From the NCBI GenBank assembly GCA_018340805.1, contig JACMZG010001914.1, positions 855,056 to 919,055 of the forward strand: a stretch of DNA of 64,000 bases, in the 5' to 3' direction. This DNA is from Microvelia longipes (Eukaryota; Arthropoda; Insecta; Hemiptera; Veliidae). Positions 35,245 to 48,095 of this stretch are shown here, one piece after another. Position numbers and translations under genes: made by a program. Numbering within the stretch: the first letter of the stretch is position 1; the number at the start of each line of letters is the position of its first letter. The notes under the pieces were generated by a model, which ran no database searches, was not told the DNA's origin, and saw nothing but the letters and a program-made list of their open reading frames with translations.

Positions 35245-35300
35245 ACATAGTAAGCAGCACTGAACGAGGTCAGTGCATGGATAGGTGTCTGCTCCACTCT
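35245..35300 (+). repeat. 5S-like fragment, copy d
   Basis: agtaagcagcactgaac and cagtgcatggataggtg match the A-box and C-box portions of the 5S internal control region at the correct spacing. The other modules of the family are not evident. Confidence 0.55.
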
Positions 35301-37060
35301 TTCAGTGTAATTATTCTCAAATCGCAAAACTCAAATTGTACTCTAGAAATGTCTTATCCGAATTCCTTTAGTTCATTCAAAACGGAGAATCTAAATTTTA
35401 AACGGAGAACATTTGTGTGTCAAACCCTCAATTAAAAAATTTATTATTGCACTGTTAAGAAATTACCTAGAATTCAAACCCTCAACCTTCAATTATAAAC
35501 ATTATTCAATATTTTTGCTTACTAATAAACTTGAGAAAGATTATTCAAGACAAATATTCCTCCAAATGTTGTAAATTCAACTAAATCAACATACTAAATT
35601 ATTTAAACGAATTTTAATGTACCTATTCAATATCTACAGAAAAAACTATTTTATTATTTTTTTATATTGAATTATTTATTTCTTTAACTTTCAAAAAATT
35701 ATAATTCGATTAACTCTTCAAAGGAAAAGGAACATGTCAACCGTTCCTTAAAAAAAATCTAAGTTACGAAATTTAATCAAAAGAACAAAAGAAGTGAAAT
35801 AGTGAACGCAAAGCGACCTTCACCTTCTGCCTTTGATAGATACGACTTTTTCATTTGATTTATTTACACGTCAACAGCTAATTAAATTTTAGAAAAATTA
35901 ACTGCATTCAATACTTCCTTATATTACTGATATTTGTATTTAGACTGTAAAGTAGCGGCTAACTTTACCAAAGAAATAGATAATTCAACTAATCATAGAT
36001 GACTTACAGATAAAAAATAACATATTATTTGTGTAGTTTTTGTATTCGTAACTGAAATCTAGCCATCAAATACAGTCATGCGTGTATAACCTTTTGCTTG
36101 TATATTCATTTATGGTTGTTTATAATTGAGTAATGGTAGTTATGAAGTTACTAGCAAACCAAGCAATTTAAAGTAATTGTTTAATTAAGTTGTAAGTTGA
36201 GGTAATACATAGAGTAATTGCAAATAAGAAGCGTCGATCGACTTTGAACTTTAAAAGTACAATACAAATACTAGAAAAACTAATAACATTATCCAGTCGT
36301 AAAACTACAGTATTAAGTAATTTTTATCGTTACAGTGAGTAACTAAATATGGCGGACGATTTTACTTTAGCCTTTCTTAAATATGGATGACAATTTAGTC
36401 TTACTAACCCCAAGGTTATTTAACCAATTTACACCTCGTGTTAATCAACCGAATAATAATAATTTAAAAACACTGTCAGTAGGTGTTGCAACAAATATTA
36501 ATTTTTTGAAAAAAAAACAATTATTTCAATTAAGACTTAACTAAGCCAAAAGTTCATATATTACTTAAGTCCTTGAATTAAGTTTAAAAAACCTGTGAAG
36601 TTTACAAAATGTCAAACCATCAATTCCCATTGGTAAATCACATTTTAAAACCCAAGAATTTAAAACAAACAAAAAACATGATTTTGGTTTTACAAATGAT
36701 TTAGTCCGTGAATAAAAATATTGTATTAACAAAAATTGTTTAAATCGATGGTTTATAATTTATCTTCTATCAATTTCTGGAATATGTTTATAAAGTTATG
36801 GAAGGACATACATCATATTTATTCTTGAAACAACTACAAGGACTCTGTTTGTTGTTTTATACTTTAATTTTTTACTCATTTCGTTAACAGAAGTAGTCAA
36901 AGTGTCGGACATTAAAAATTGTACATTCTCTAGTCGGAATGTAAAAACAAAAAGAATGTTTAAATAAGAAGAAGGTCAGAAAGAATCATCCACAGCTCAG
37001 CGTGTGTTGCAAATATTGCGCCCGTTTTCTAATCTATTATTACTTTTCCTTATTTATTCC
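35301..37060. other. AT-rich intergenic sequence, no gene seen
   Basis: No coding, RNA-gene or terminal-repeat structure was recognised. Confidence 0.45.
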
Positions 37061-37685
37061 GCAGCAATAAAGGAAAAGTTTTGTGTTTGACAAAAATTTC
37101 CGAAACAGGGATGTCACCTGAATTGTCTGTTTCAGGTCTTAAGACCTCCTAAATAGTTTTTACTTAGGAGTTTTTACCAAGTCGTTTCTCTGTACGTGTG
37201 TGTGTGTATCATCGTAATTCTAAGTGTGTTAGTGCTAGAGAATCGAAAGTGGGTAAAAAAATAATCTGCAGGGGGGCTATCCAGAAAGTTTTTTAGCGTC
37301 ATTGCCTGTCAATGATGACTCAGCGAAAATTTTGAAAAATTGTTATTATTCATTTTCATACATAAGAACAACAAAAGTCAAATTTCAAAAAATTGTATTT
37401 TTATTGAATCTTATGTAAACGTTTTTTTTAATAGAGTTGAAATAACTTTATATAAGTATACTAAATAAGTATACTAAATTTCATTTTGTAGCAACTACTT
37501 GTTTAAGGCTTTGTTAACAAGCATCAAGCGAGGCCAGTACCTGGATGGATGACCGTGGAAATGAAATTGATGTTTTCTGTCTGAAGACGAGGGAAGCAAG
37601 TCGGAAGTAGAGAGGATGAGCGTAGAGAATCAAATATGTCGAAGAAAAGTTAAGAGGTATCCCGTACCCGATTTTGTTAATAATG
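37061..37685 (+). repeat. Composite 5S-related repeat, copy b
   Basis: Head aaaagttttgtgtttgac; TG-rich block near 37,193-37,210; a shared module with gatgactcagcgaaaattt (37312-37330); a 5S-like segment (37518-37558, containing ggccagtacctggatgg); and a tail with gaggatgagcgtagagaatc and cccgtacccgatttt. This is one of the two most complete copies. Confidence 0.75.
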
Positions 37686-40600
37686 AAGTGGTGTTCTTTT
37701 TACAAGTTTTCAAATCTCTTACCTATCTAGGACATAAGCAACAGAAGTAAAGCAAATAATTATATTTAAGGGGGAAAAATTAAAAGTTATTAAAATAAAT
37801 AAGTTTATAGAAGATAATTTTGAAAATTTCAAACTTTAACTAAGTTAGGTTTTATATTTAGAAGCTTTATTATTAAGGAATGTTATACAGGAAAACACTC
37901 TTATGAGGTTGACGGGTGAAAAGGGAGGGGTGTACTTTCAATTTATTTATTAACTTGTTGTTTTTTAATATTTGTAAGTTATTCTTAAAAATAAAATTGC
38001 GCAATCAGCTAGACAATCTTATATTTCACTATAGTTGCATGTTTTGTAATGTAAACAATTTATCATGTTTTTTCTTCTTTTAGAGTCATCAATGCTAAGA
38101 TTAGTTTGTTGCAGCTCTCCAAGCATATTTCTAGAACTCAATATATTTATGAGTTAGTGAGTGAAATAGAATTACGTCACCTGAAATATAATTATTTTCA
38201 TATTTTTAATAATAAAACAAGCTGTCCAATGTAAAACTAAACGTACCCACTTCATTGCACTCAGACATGCCCTTTCCACACAGAAACAACGGATTTTTAT
38301 ATTTTACAAATTTATAACTTTAAATTACAATATTATAATGTTGAAGCTTATAATTTATACAGTTAATGCTTTGCCGAGTCTAGTGACCAGGAAGTCATGC
38401 TTGAGCGGTACAGCCTTCAATCTGTTATTTATCTCTATACTTACAGCACTCAGTAAGGAAACCTCACCATTCTCTCAATTTCCCAATGTCATCTCATTTT
38501 CTTAATCTAATTTGAAAATAGTAAACCAAGTAATTTACATTTACCTTTAAATTATTTACTGTTTTGTATTAGACTGGTAGGATACCATTTATCTATTTTT
38601 GCTTCTATTTATTCCTACTCATTATCTTCAATGTATATTTTATGACCATAGAGCCTCTATTGGTTTATTTTATATTTATATACTTCCCTACCTCTTATAA
38701 TATGAGAGCAAGTATACTAAAAGCAAAAACATGACAGTCACGTTAGGTATCAAGTGCCCCCCCCCTTCCAAATCGAAAAAAATGTATGTTATCATGGATG
38801 TGTTTCATTTTCTTGAGAACACGCACTACTGAGTAAGCGGCTTAACCATATGAAACTTACTAAAGTAATACCCACGGTTATAATCAATTGACAGCGTGGG
38901 AAATATTGAAAAGAAACCAATGAGGTTAATATGAAATTGTGGGTGTCACTGAAAAATAGTGCGTAACGTAATATTTGACTCGATGTGAAAATTAAGACGG
39001 GAAATGGCTTTACGACAATTAGATGTAAAAAACCTCTAACACCTTTGAAAATAAAATATTCCAATGACTTACTGTCAGAAGTTATTTAATCTTTAAATCC
39101 TCGAGAACGGTATCGGCCACAGATGTGGTTGAGGTCCGTAGTTCTCAAAAATATTCAAACTAGCAATAAAAATTATTTTAGATAAATATTTTATTTAAAA
39201 AAAAAATTTAAAATTGTTTAAAAAAAGTAATATAGTTTTATTTGAAGGCACAAAGATGGAATTTTCCTCATTATCTATAATCATTTCTCTCATTTCACCA
39301 GATTTTTAGTTTTTGCGTCTCATTTGGTCAAACCGTTTGGTCTATAAAGAATTCACAAAAAATGCATGGTCATCCATCAATACATGCATTCAACATGCGC
39401 GTGACAGCAGTGAATTAAGAACAAGGGAAAACCCGCCTTAAGTCTTGTAAAATACGAAATAAAACTATTTAAAAACTTCTAGAAGACAGCAACTAAGAAA
39501 GAAGAAGTCAAGAAAAACAAAAATAATAAATAATAAATAATGCAAGAAGATAGCAGAGGACTAAACGAGACCACTAATCAACTTACAATGACCAATATAG
39601 CCAAAAAGCCAGAACAATATGATACACTTGACACGGGTCCATACTATGTAATAAATACAACACAAATAATCTAATACTAATAACAATGGAATATCAAGGC
39701 TCCAAGAACAGACTCCGAAACTTTTGGGATATGTAGGTACTTAAGTGTGGATATTTGATAAAAATGTGGGCGTCTTTTGATAACAACGTAACAATGTCTT
39801 CAACCGCAGGGAATATAGAAGCGGAATTGCTCCAAACCAAACGTCTTCTAACACCAAATCTCCCAAAAACCCTACCATTATTTCTTCAATAAACTTACAC
39901 TCTGACAAACCAAGTAATTACTATCACAAGTGCTAATTTAAAATAAGTAATTTAAATTCAATCTTGATATTTAAAAGTAATTTTGCAAAGGATAACCTCT
40001 ATGGTAATTTATTTCAGTTGTATTTGAAAGTAATTTATTTTATTATCTATTCGAAGTAATTTTAATTCAGTGACTTATTGTTTATGTATTCATTTATTGA
40101 TAATTTATTTATTTTACATTATAAAAGTTATTTATTATCTTTCGTTATTTTTATGTTTGCTAGTTTATTTTCTTTTTCCTTCCTTATATATTACTTTTAA
40201 TTGTTGTTGTTATTTTTAAACTTTTTAAATCTTAACATATCTTTATCCTTCGATTTAGATATTTATGTTATTTATAGTTTCTATTTATTTCAAAGCTGAT
40301 GTATCATGGATCAATATTACAAATGTTGTAAGATGAATGATGTAGTCAATTATGAAACATTACAAAGAAGTGAAATAGAATGTTTCTGACCCAGTCATAT
40401 AGTGCGTTCACACACACTTCTAGATCCGCGGATCGTATTGGATACGATCTCTCAATTTGGTAATATTGGCTGTATGAACCATGCGGAGGGGATCCGATCG
40501 CATACGCTAGAACTAGGGATGAATGGATCTCCCGAAAAACGCTGTATGTACCTTTAGAACGCTTACTTCACTTCAATACTACCGTTTTTGATCAAATAAC

Positions 40601-42040
40601 TCTTGGAATGTTATTTTTTTAGTGTAACTTTATTATTATGCAAATAAATCACAATTTAACTAAATATAATTTTTGTTTTAAACTTCCTTATAACCAAAAG
40701 TGAACCTTCACTATAAAAGACGCGATGTTTTGGCGGGATCAGTTATCTCACTCGATCGACTAAACAAATACGGTGCAAGAACCTTATCGTATTTAATGCG
40801 TATCCAATAAGATCGCCTGTTAAATACGCTGTGTGTACGTAGTAAGTGTTTGGCCCGAAACGTTAAGCAATAGTGGTCAGCCCAGCTCTTCACTTCCATA
40901 GAGCTATTATCACTAGATAGGGGCCCTATTGGTTAAATTTTGAAACATCGAAAAAGTAACCTGACCACCTTCGACTATTAATATAATCAAATAAACAAAA
41001 CAAAAATTACTGTGACTTAAATAGTAGAACGTTCAAAATATAGACCAAAACTGCAGTAAGCCGAAAACAAGAGATTTTATAACCTTAACTCACTCTTAGA
41101 AGAGGTTGTACCTCTGGCTTAAGCCATCAGAAGACACGAGTTGGAATAATCCGCTTAAGCAGATATTTGTACCCCGCTGTTATCGCAATTTCTGCTCCAC
41201 TTTATCAGTGAGGCTACCAATCCTTGATTTGTTTATTTTCCATAACATATTAAAATTAAAATATATTTTCATTATATATCCAAAGTTAATTATTATATAA
41301 ACAAAGTAATAAACAGTAATTATTAAGCAACTACTCCAACCCAGTTTGAAAGGAACTAATAAATCATTACTACAAAAATCAATAAAAAAGTAAGAGCCAC
41401 CCGGTATCAAGCCAAAAGGACTAACAGGTTGATCCTCGCCCAAGTCAAGTTTAATTTTATGTCCGAGGCGGTTCTTCTTCGCAGACTATCACCCTTATCA
41501 TTATCTCGTTGTATGCATTTACAATAAACAAATACCGAGCGACCTTCATTTTATTTGTAATATTTTCTACTATATTATTTGCGAATTAGCACTTTATAAT
41601 GTGAATAATTGTATAGTTTTGTATTCATTTCAAAAGATGAAGTGCTTAAAATGTCCAGAATTCAAGTAAGGATATGGCTACTGTCTCATGTGTTTGCTAT
41701 TTTGCTTGATTTTGTTGTTTCGCTAAGGTGAGCAGTTCAGTTCTATTTCAAGAGCAAAGTTTTAGAGTTGCTACCACTAAAGAAAAAAAACACAAAAACA
41801 AAATGCTATTTTTTTTTAGGATACTTGTTTTGAGAAGTTGGCGTGGTCAATCAAGTTAGTTTGTCTTGTTTTTAGCGAATTTTAAAGAATCCCGCATAAT
41901 GCCTTTTCCCGCAAGACTAAATAATTAAGACGCGCATCTTTAAAACTTAAACAAATTAATATTTTTTAAATAAAACTTGATACAAAAATAATCCGTAGGA
42001 CCACAAGAACTTTATTAAGTAAAGGACTTCAGCCCAGGCA
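37686..42040. other. AT-rich intergenic sequence
   Basis: No gene was recognised. 40,400-40,860 contains tgcgttcacac and acgctgtgtgtacg words in inverted arrangement and may be a decayed MITE, but its borders were not resolved. 39,097-39,155 has an imperfect inverted repeat around gtatcggccac. Confidence 0.4.
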
Positions 42041-42068
42041 CACATTGACCTATACATATGTACAACTG

Positions 42069-42073
<5 letters not shown>

Positions 42074-42123
<50 letters not shown>
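42074..42123. repeat. (AT)n microsatellite
   Basis: Alternating AT with one break. Confidence 0.95.
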
Positions 42124-42124
<1 letters not shown>

Positions 42125-42404
42125 CATAGTTTGCGCCTCCTTAAAATGGTCCAATGAAGCTGAAACTGGTCCCAACACTATTAGAATGTCTACCACCACA
42201 AGTAGACTGCTTTGCTTGCTGTGGTAGCGTGACAGCTATTTTTGTCCCGTCTGTCTGGAAAGTAGGCTAATCAAGGTGGAACAATAGGCAGGGGTCCCTA
42301 TATACTACCTTCCCACAATCAAACCCTATTGAACCCAACAGATATGGTTACATGTCAATATATTGTACATACCTGTATATGTATTTTTCCTCATTCATAT
42401 CGTA

Positions 42405-43245
42405 GGGATAAAGGGAAAAGTATTGCGTTTGCAAAAATATCCGGAACCGGTATGTTCCCGGAATTATCCGTTTCAGGTGTTTTAAGGCCTCCTATAAGTG
42501 GTGGACAAAGTTGTCTTTCTGTATGTGTGTGTGCATATGTGTGTATGTGTGTGCCAATGCGTACGTGTATGCGTGTGTGTGTGGGATTGTGTTTGTCATC
42601 ATTGCAGCTCCCAGCGTATTTTGCTAGAGAGGGAATTGAAGGTACAAAAGTTAATCTTTAGTGTAATTGTGCTCCTTGGAGATATTTTTTTGACGTCATT
42701 AACCTGCTATAACAGAAAAAAATCTAAAATTTAAAAATCGTGGGAACGTGTATTGATCGGTTTTATACTTGGCACGTATATAAGCCTATAACAAATGTGC
42801 CAAGTTTCATCTAATTATCAGCATTAGGTCAATTTGTATTGTATGTCTTTGTATTGTATTGTATTGCATATTTTACATAACATTTACATTGTACTTTACA
42901 TTTTTCAAAAAATTATAAAAATCAGAAAATAGTCAAATTAAATTGAAATTTAGTAGAAGTATATACCTTTACGTAATAATTAGGTACACTAAGTACATCC
43001 ATGGTTTTTCATGGATAGTAAAAGTTAAGGTGCACTGAGCGTAGTTAGTGCCTAGTTGCCTCACCGCTGGGAAAGAAACTAATATATCTGTGAAATAGTC
43101 TAATAACTTGCAGCACTATAAATTTCTTGATCTTAATATTTCGAGGACAAGCGAAGAGAGTCCGAAATAGGGAAGACGGGCGTAGCGAATCCTATGTGAT
43201 GAGGAAAAGTTCCGAGGTACCCCGTCCCCGATTTTTCTGCATAAT
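42405..43245 (+). repeat. Composite 5S-related repeat, copy c
   Basis: Head aaaagtattgcgtttgc (42417-42433); long TG-rich stretch (42520-42590); gacgtcattaacctg module (42692-42706); aagtttcatctaattatcag (42804-42823); 5S-like segment (43020-43074, with aaagttaag, gtagttagtgcct and accgctggg); and tail cgggcgtagcgaatc and ccccgtccccgattttt. The same order as copies a and b makes it a defined family. Reading frames through the TG-rich part are not genes. Confidence 0.8.
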
Positions 43246-43670
43246 AATTCCCTGAGTAAGTTACTCTACGTAGAATACTTTCAGATCAAACTTCACAAAA
43301 ATGATTGTAAATACTCTATTTTATAGCGGTTAAATATAGACTAAATACAATATATACTTAGTACATATATTAGGTTCTGATCAGAGATGGCTTGCATGGA
43401 AAGGATACAGCTTGCCTAGAGTTATGGGCCAAGGTTAGGAAAATATCCAGGCTACAGTAAGGTAGCCAGCAATCCTTAGCATTTCAGTCAAAGTGTAGTT
43501 AAGATATTTAGATATATTGATAAGAAAATTATCTTTGTATTATATCATTATTTCGAATTCTTTTAAGCAATTTTCGTTTTATAATTCCTTTAACATTTAG
43601 ATTTCACTAATAATTTTAAGAATGAATAAAATTATTAAAACCATGTTATTGAAACTATACCAATTTTCAA
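43246..43670. other. AT-rich intergenic sequence
   Basis: Nothing recognised; lies between two oppositely oriented composite copies. Confidence 0.45.
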
Positions 43671-44050
43671 AATCGGGTAGATGGTACCTCGGAACTTTTT
43701 CTTACAATATCAGATTCGTTTCTTCCACCCTAAGAATATGAAAAACGCCTAATTTATAATTTAGTATATATTCGGTTCGCTTCGCTCATCATCAGAAAGG
43801 AAAGAACATTTTTAATCCCAGCGGTCACCTATCCTCTTACTGTCCACGCTCGATCCTCCTTTACAAAATTAATTCAGTGTAACCCGTAGATACACTTGTC
43901 ACATAAAAAAAAGGATCTTTGTGCTTGTACTTATTACCTTAAAGAATTATTTTTAAAAAATTTATTTTATAATTATTGACTTGAATTAATTAACTAACTT
44001 GACTTGAAAAAAATAACTAATGCTGATAATGAAATAACATAACGCATTAC
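43671..44050 (-). repeat. Composite 5S-related repeat, copy e (distal half)
   Basis: On the minus strand: a ttcattatcagcattag block (about 44,018-44,035), then a 5S-like segment (43814-43857, ending gtgaccgctggga), then the tail with ttccgaggtaccatc and cccgatttt at the 43,676 end. The head module is missing. Confidence 0.65.
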
Positions 44051-44883
44051 TACACTAGTATTATGAAACTAACGCTCTAATTCAATTTATTATCGTAGAT
44101 TTTTTCCATACTCTTCACACTTCAGATTTCCATATCTTGTTTACTTTTTCTTTCTTTATTTTCAAACAATAAATTGTTACATGTGTGGGTTACTTTCGTG
44201 TTAACAAACAACCTCAAAACACTTTGTCATATCCAGCATACAAATTTTAAATAAATGTTCTTTACTTATTAATTTTAAATAACAATTTACCTATATATGT
44301 CATTTCATAATGAGTAGCCGTTTTTGTCCTCTTGTTAGTACGTTTTACTCGTTATATGTATACAATTTAATTAAAATAAATGTCAATAAATATTTCTATA
44401 TCAAAATAAAAATAAAATATGCAAGCACAAATAAAATAAATATAATTGATAAAAAAACACAATAACACATTATTTAATATTAAAATCGGTTTTTCATAAA
44501 CATATGGTAATGCGATACCTGGAAAGTATAAAGTACAGAAGAAATAATTTATTAATTCAGAAAAAGCGTTTGATATAGAACTGTCAGAGGAAGGGTCTGG
44601 TGAGTTTTGAGATTTATGTCCTACCAATGTAGCTCATATTTTCCAAATCCTCTTGAATCAATTCCTACTATATCATTTTTGAATTTTTATTCTTCTCTAC
44701 TTTAACTCCCACTCGATTATCTTATTTATTTTATTTAAGTCCATGTTTTTACTTTCTACTATACGCTTTATTCCTTTTAATTATATTTTCTTTTTTTATT
44801 TTACAACTTTCAAGCAGTCAAGTTATTGTCTGAGGGAACTGTCAACACTTTGATTCTATTGAATGAAATTGTGTTCTATTGAA
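44051..44883. other. AT-rich intergenic sequence, no gene seen
   Basis: The minus-strand frame at 44367-44627 is low-complexity and hydrophobic with no recognised domain. Confidence 0.45.
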
Positions 44884-46052
44884 TATACAGGGTGGTCCAG
44901 CTAAGAAGGACAAGACCTTTTTCTCGGAAACTATGACAGCTAGAAGGATGCGGTTTTCGGCGTTGGATTCAATGTAATAGTGAGCAGACGAGAAAAATCC
45001 GTTTTCGGGCGCGCTTCGCGCCTGTCGTAGAGATGTTAATGCTAACTTTTTTAATTTTATAGTTAGGTATAGGGAACTTTTTTTTGTTCTTTAAAGAATG
45101 AAAAATAAGGAAGATTAGTGAAGACCGCATCAAAATCGGACAATTTTTAACCGAGCTATGATGAAAAAACACTTTTTCTAAATTTAGTTCACTTCGGCGC
45201 CATTTTGGATGATGTTGCATTTAAATAAAATTTATTATATGGACATATTTTTAAACTTGAAACATTGCTTTAATAAAAGAATATCAAAAGTTTTAATTCC
45301 AACCTCAGTTTTAGGTGTAAAATAGTCGTTAAACATAACAAAAACAAAAAAAAAATATGGTTTTTCTAAGATACCATGAAAAGTAAGATAGGGAGCTATA
45401 GTTTTTATGGTTTGTACAGTTAGCCAACATAAAAAGCAACAAAATGAGTCCAATTTTAACAAATTCGTTAAAATTTGTTAAAATTGGACTCATTTTGTTG
45501 CTTTTTATGTTGGCTAACTGTACAAACCATAAAAACTATAGCTCCCTATCTTACTTTTCATGGTATCTTAGAAAAACCATATTTTTTTTTTGTTTTTGTT
45601 ATGTTTAACGACTATTTTACACCTAAAACTGAGGTTGGAATTAAAACTTTTGATATTCTTTTATTAAAGCAATGTTTCAAGTTTAAAAATATGTCCATAT
45701 AATAAATTTTATTTAAATGCAACATCATCCAAAATGGCGCCGAAGTGAACTAAATTTAGAAAAAGTGTTTTTTCATCATAGCTCGGTTAAAAATTGTCCG
45801 ATTTTGATGCGGTCTTCACTAATCTTCCTTATTTTTCATTCTTTAAAGAACAAAAAAAAGTTCCCTATACCTAACTATAAAATTAAAAAAGTTAGCATTA
45901 ACATCTCTACGACAGGCGCGAAGCGCGCCCGAAAACGGATTTTTCTCGTCTGCTCACTATTACATTGAATCCAACGCCGAAAACCGCATCCTTCTAGCTG
46001 TCATAGTTTCCGAGAAAAAGGTCTTGTCCTTCTTAGCTGGACCCCCTGTATA
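44884..46052. mobile_element. Near-perfect 2 x 580-bp foldback element, Tc1/mariner-like borders
   Basis: Arms 44886-45465 and 45472-46050 are inverted copies with a ~6-base centre. The only difference noticed is one base in the terminal cagggtggtccagc versus its partner cagggggtccagc. The element is flanked by TA (TATA) on both sides. The frames on its two arms are mirror images and encode no recognisable transposase, so this is a non-autonomous palindrome. A transcript through it would fold into a long dsRNA. Confidence 0.88.
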
Positions 46053-46314
46053 ATCTATTGTATTTGCCTTAATGTACAAGTTAAGTATTCGTTAGGTCAT
46101 AGTGAAATAACATTTGTAGATGCTCCCATAATTCCCATCTCGTAATCGACGAAGTATTAGTTCCAATGTTATATGTCGGTGAAGTTATAGTTATTTGGCA
46201 CAGGGGCCTCGAAGCATTCAATGCTTGTGTTTCACTTTTTCCTCGACTTCTATGCTAGGTTCCTCAAAATCTGAAATCAAGAATTTAGGAGTTCTGGCCT
46301 AAATATCCGAAAAG

Positions 46315-46370
46315 TATAAGTAGTATGATTCCGAAAGGTGCTTACACCTTTCGGAATCATACTACTTATA
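46315..46370. repeat. 26-bp perfect hairpin
   Basis: 46315-46340 and 46345-46370 are exact inverted copies around the 4-base loop ctta. No surrounding gene was seen. Confidence 0.85.
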
Positions 46371-46405
46371 GTCAGTGGCTCACACTCCTAATAGTCTGAA
46401 ACACT

Positions 46406-47445
46406 CCTAAAGAGCCGGACCTTAAAAAAATGTGACTCATTTTGTGCTACTTCAAACCAATTTTTTCTCAAAATATACCTTAAATTATGAACAAAAACAA
46501 AGTCTGCCTATCCAGAGAGGAGCCCTTCATCTCAAAATCGCACAAATTTTAGTTTTATTGAAATAAGTGGTTCCCTGTGGGTCGTGTGTAAAACATAAAG
46601 AGAACATTTTTTAAAGGTAATAAAATGTTCTATACAACGAGTGTTCAATCATCATAATCGGATAACTACAACCAAAGTTATGACTCTTTCAAAAACACTA
46701 AAAAATAGTTGATTTATGCAAAGTCAGCGAATTTCTTTGGAAAAATAATTACTTTTTGTTGTGCATTTTTAATAAATTTTTTTGTGAAAAAATAAATTTT
46801 GGCTTTTTGTGCATTTTTTGCCATTTAACGAATGTCATAACTTTTGTTGTATTTATCCGATTTTAACAAAAAAAAAACACTCGTTTTGTAGGAAATTTCA
46901 TCAGGTTTAAATAAAGTTCTCTTCATGTTGTGCATACGACCTACAGGGAACCACTTATTTTACAAGAAAACTGGAATTTGCGATTTTCTAGTATTTTGAT
47001 GGAGCGCATTCATATGAAAGGCTCCACTCTGAATAGGCAGACTATACTTTTCCATCATAATTTAAGGTATATTTCAAAAAATTTTGTTTGAAGTAGTACA
47101 TTTCAGTCACATTTTTTAAAAAGTCAAGCTTAAAAATGAGTCACATTTTTTAAAAAGTCAAGCTTAAAAATGAGTCACATTTTTTAAAAAAAGTCAAGCT
47201 TAAAATGAGTGTGAGTCACATTTTTTAAAAAGTCAAACTTAAAAATGAGTCACATTTTTTAAAAAGTCAAGCTTAAAAATGAGTCACATTTTTTAAAAAG
47301 TCAAGCATAAAAATGAGTCACATTTTTTAAAAAGTCAAGCATAAAAATGAGTCACATTTTTTAAAAAGTCAAGCATAAAAATGAGTCACATTTTTTAAAA
47401 AGGCAAGCTTAAAAATGAGTCACATTTTTAAGTCTGGCTCTTAGG
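46406..47445. mobile_element. Older foldback element with inverted termini
   Basis: Ends cctaaagagccggac and gtctggctcttagg are inverted. Inside, long diverged arms can be followed: ccttaaattatg with cataatttaagg, ggttccctgtgggtcg with cgacctacagggaacc, and agtctgcctatccag with ctgaataggcagact. The right arm contains an expanded 34-bp tandem array. No transposase was recognised. Confidence 0.75.
47102..47430. repeat. 34-bp tandem repeat, about 9-10 copies
   Basis: The unit contains gagtcacattttttaaaaag and tcaagcttaaaaat. Copies differ mainly at aagctt/aagcat. It is an expansion of the sequence present once at the mirrored position of the left arm (46,420-46,445). Confidence 0.92.
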
Positions 47446-48095
47446 CTATAATATGTTCAAACTAGAGATTGAAGTTAACAAAAATTCTACTTTTAGGTCA
47501 AAGAAGCCATTGTGTAACCATGACACCCTGAGTACAAGGAAAATGTGTCTACAGTAATGAAGAAAAGTTCTGTGCCACTACCAACCTGATTTTCCACCTC
47601 GTTCCAGTAATTTTCCTAATAAATTAAGTACTTTATTCTTTCATTTTACTTATCCTATGAAAATTGTTAAAAATCTGACTATTATTAGAATTATTATTAA
47701 GAGAAGGGCTTTATGTAGTCAATGGTTAGAAACAGTTTGCGTGATTCGTTCCGTTTTGTTTTTAACGAGTTTTATACAGCTCAAGATGGTCTGGCTACCA
47801 GTCACATGGCTTCCGCGTCAAGAACCACACTTTCAAAACATTTAGTGTTTACATTTTTGCCCAGTACTTCTTCTTAATCAATCTCTAGTAAATAACTGCC
47901 TAGCGTGCCATATTCGATCTGTTCTTTGGCCACATCTATCCATAACACTCTATGATTGATTGATTGTAATGATCTAAGATTGTAACCTTTAGATAGCATT
48001 CAGTCTTATTAAAGAGTTCACCAGTACCCATGGCTTCTCTAAGTTCAGCCCTATCTCTACTTGATTATTTTAATTTTACAAAGTATCCTTTGTGA
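47446..48095. other. AT-rich intergenic sequence
   Basis: No supported gene. The frame at 47657-47845 has no recognised domain. Confidence 0.45.

Noticed and set aside
42329..42734. Cysteine/valine-rich protein frames
   Set aside because: Produced by the TG-rich block of the composite repeat.
45235..45968. Two pairs of identical proteins (75 and 83 codons) on opposite strands
   Set aside because: They are mirror images produced by the palindrome, with no recognised domain.
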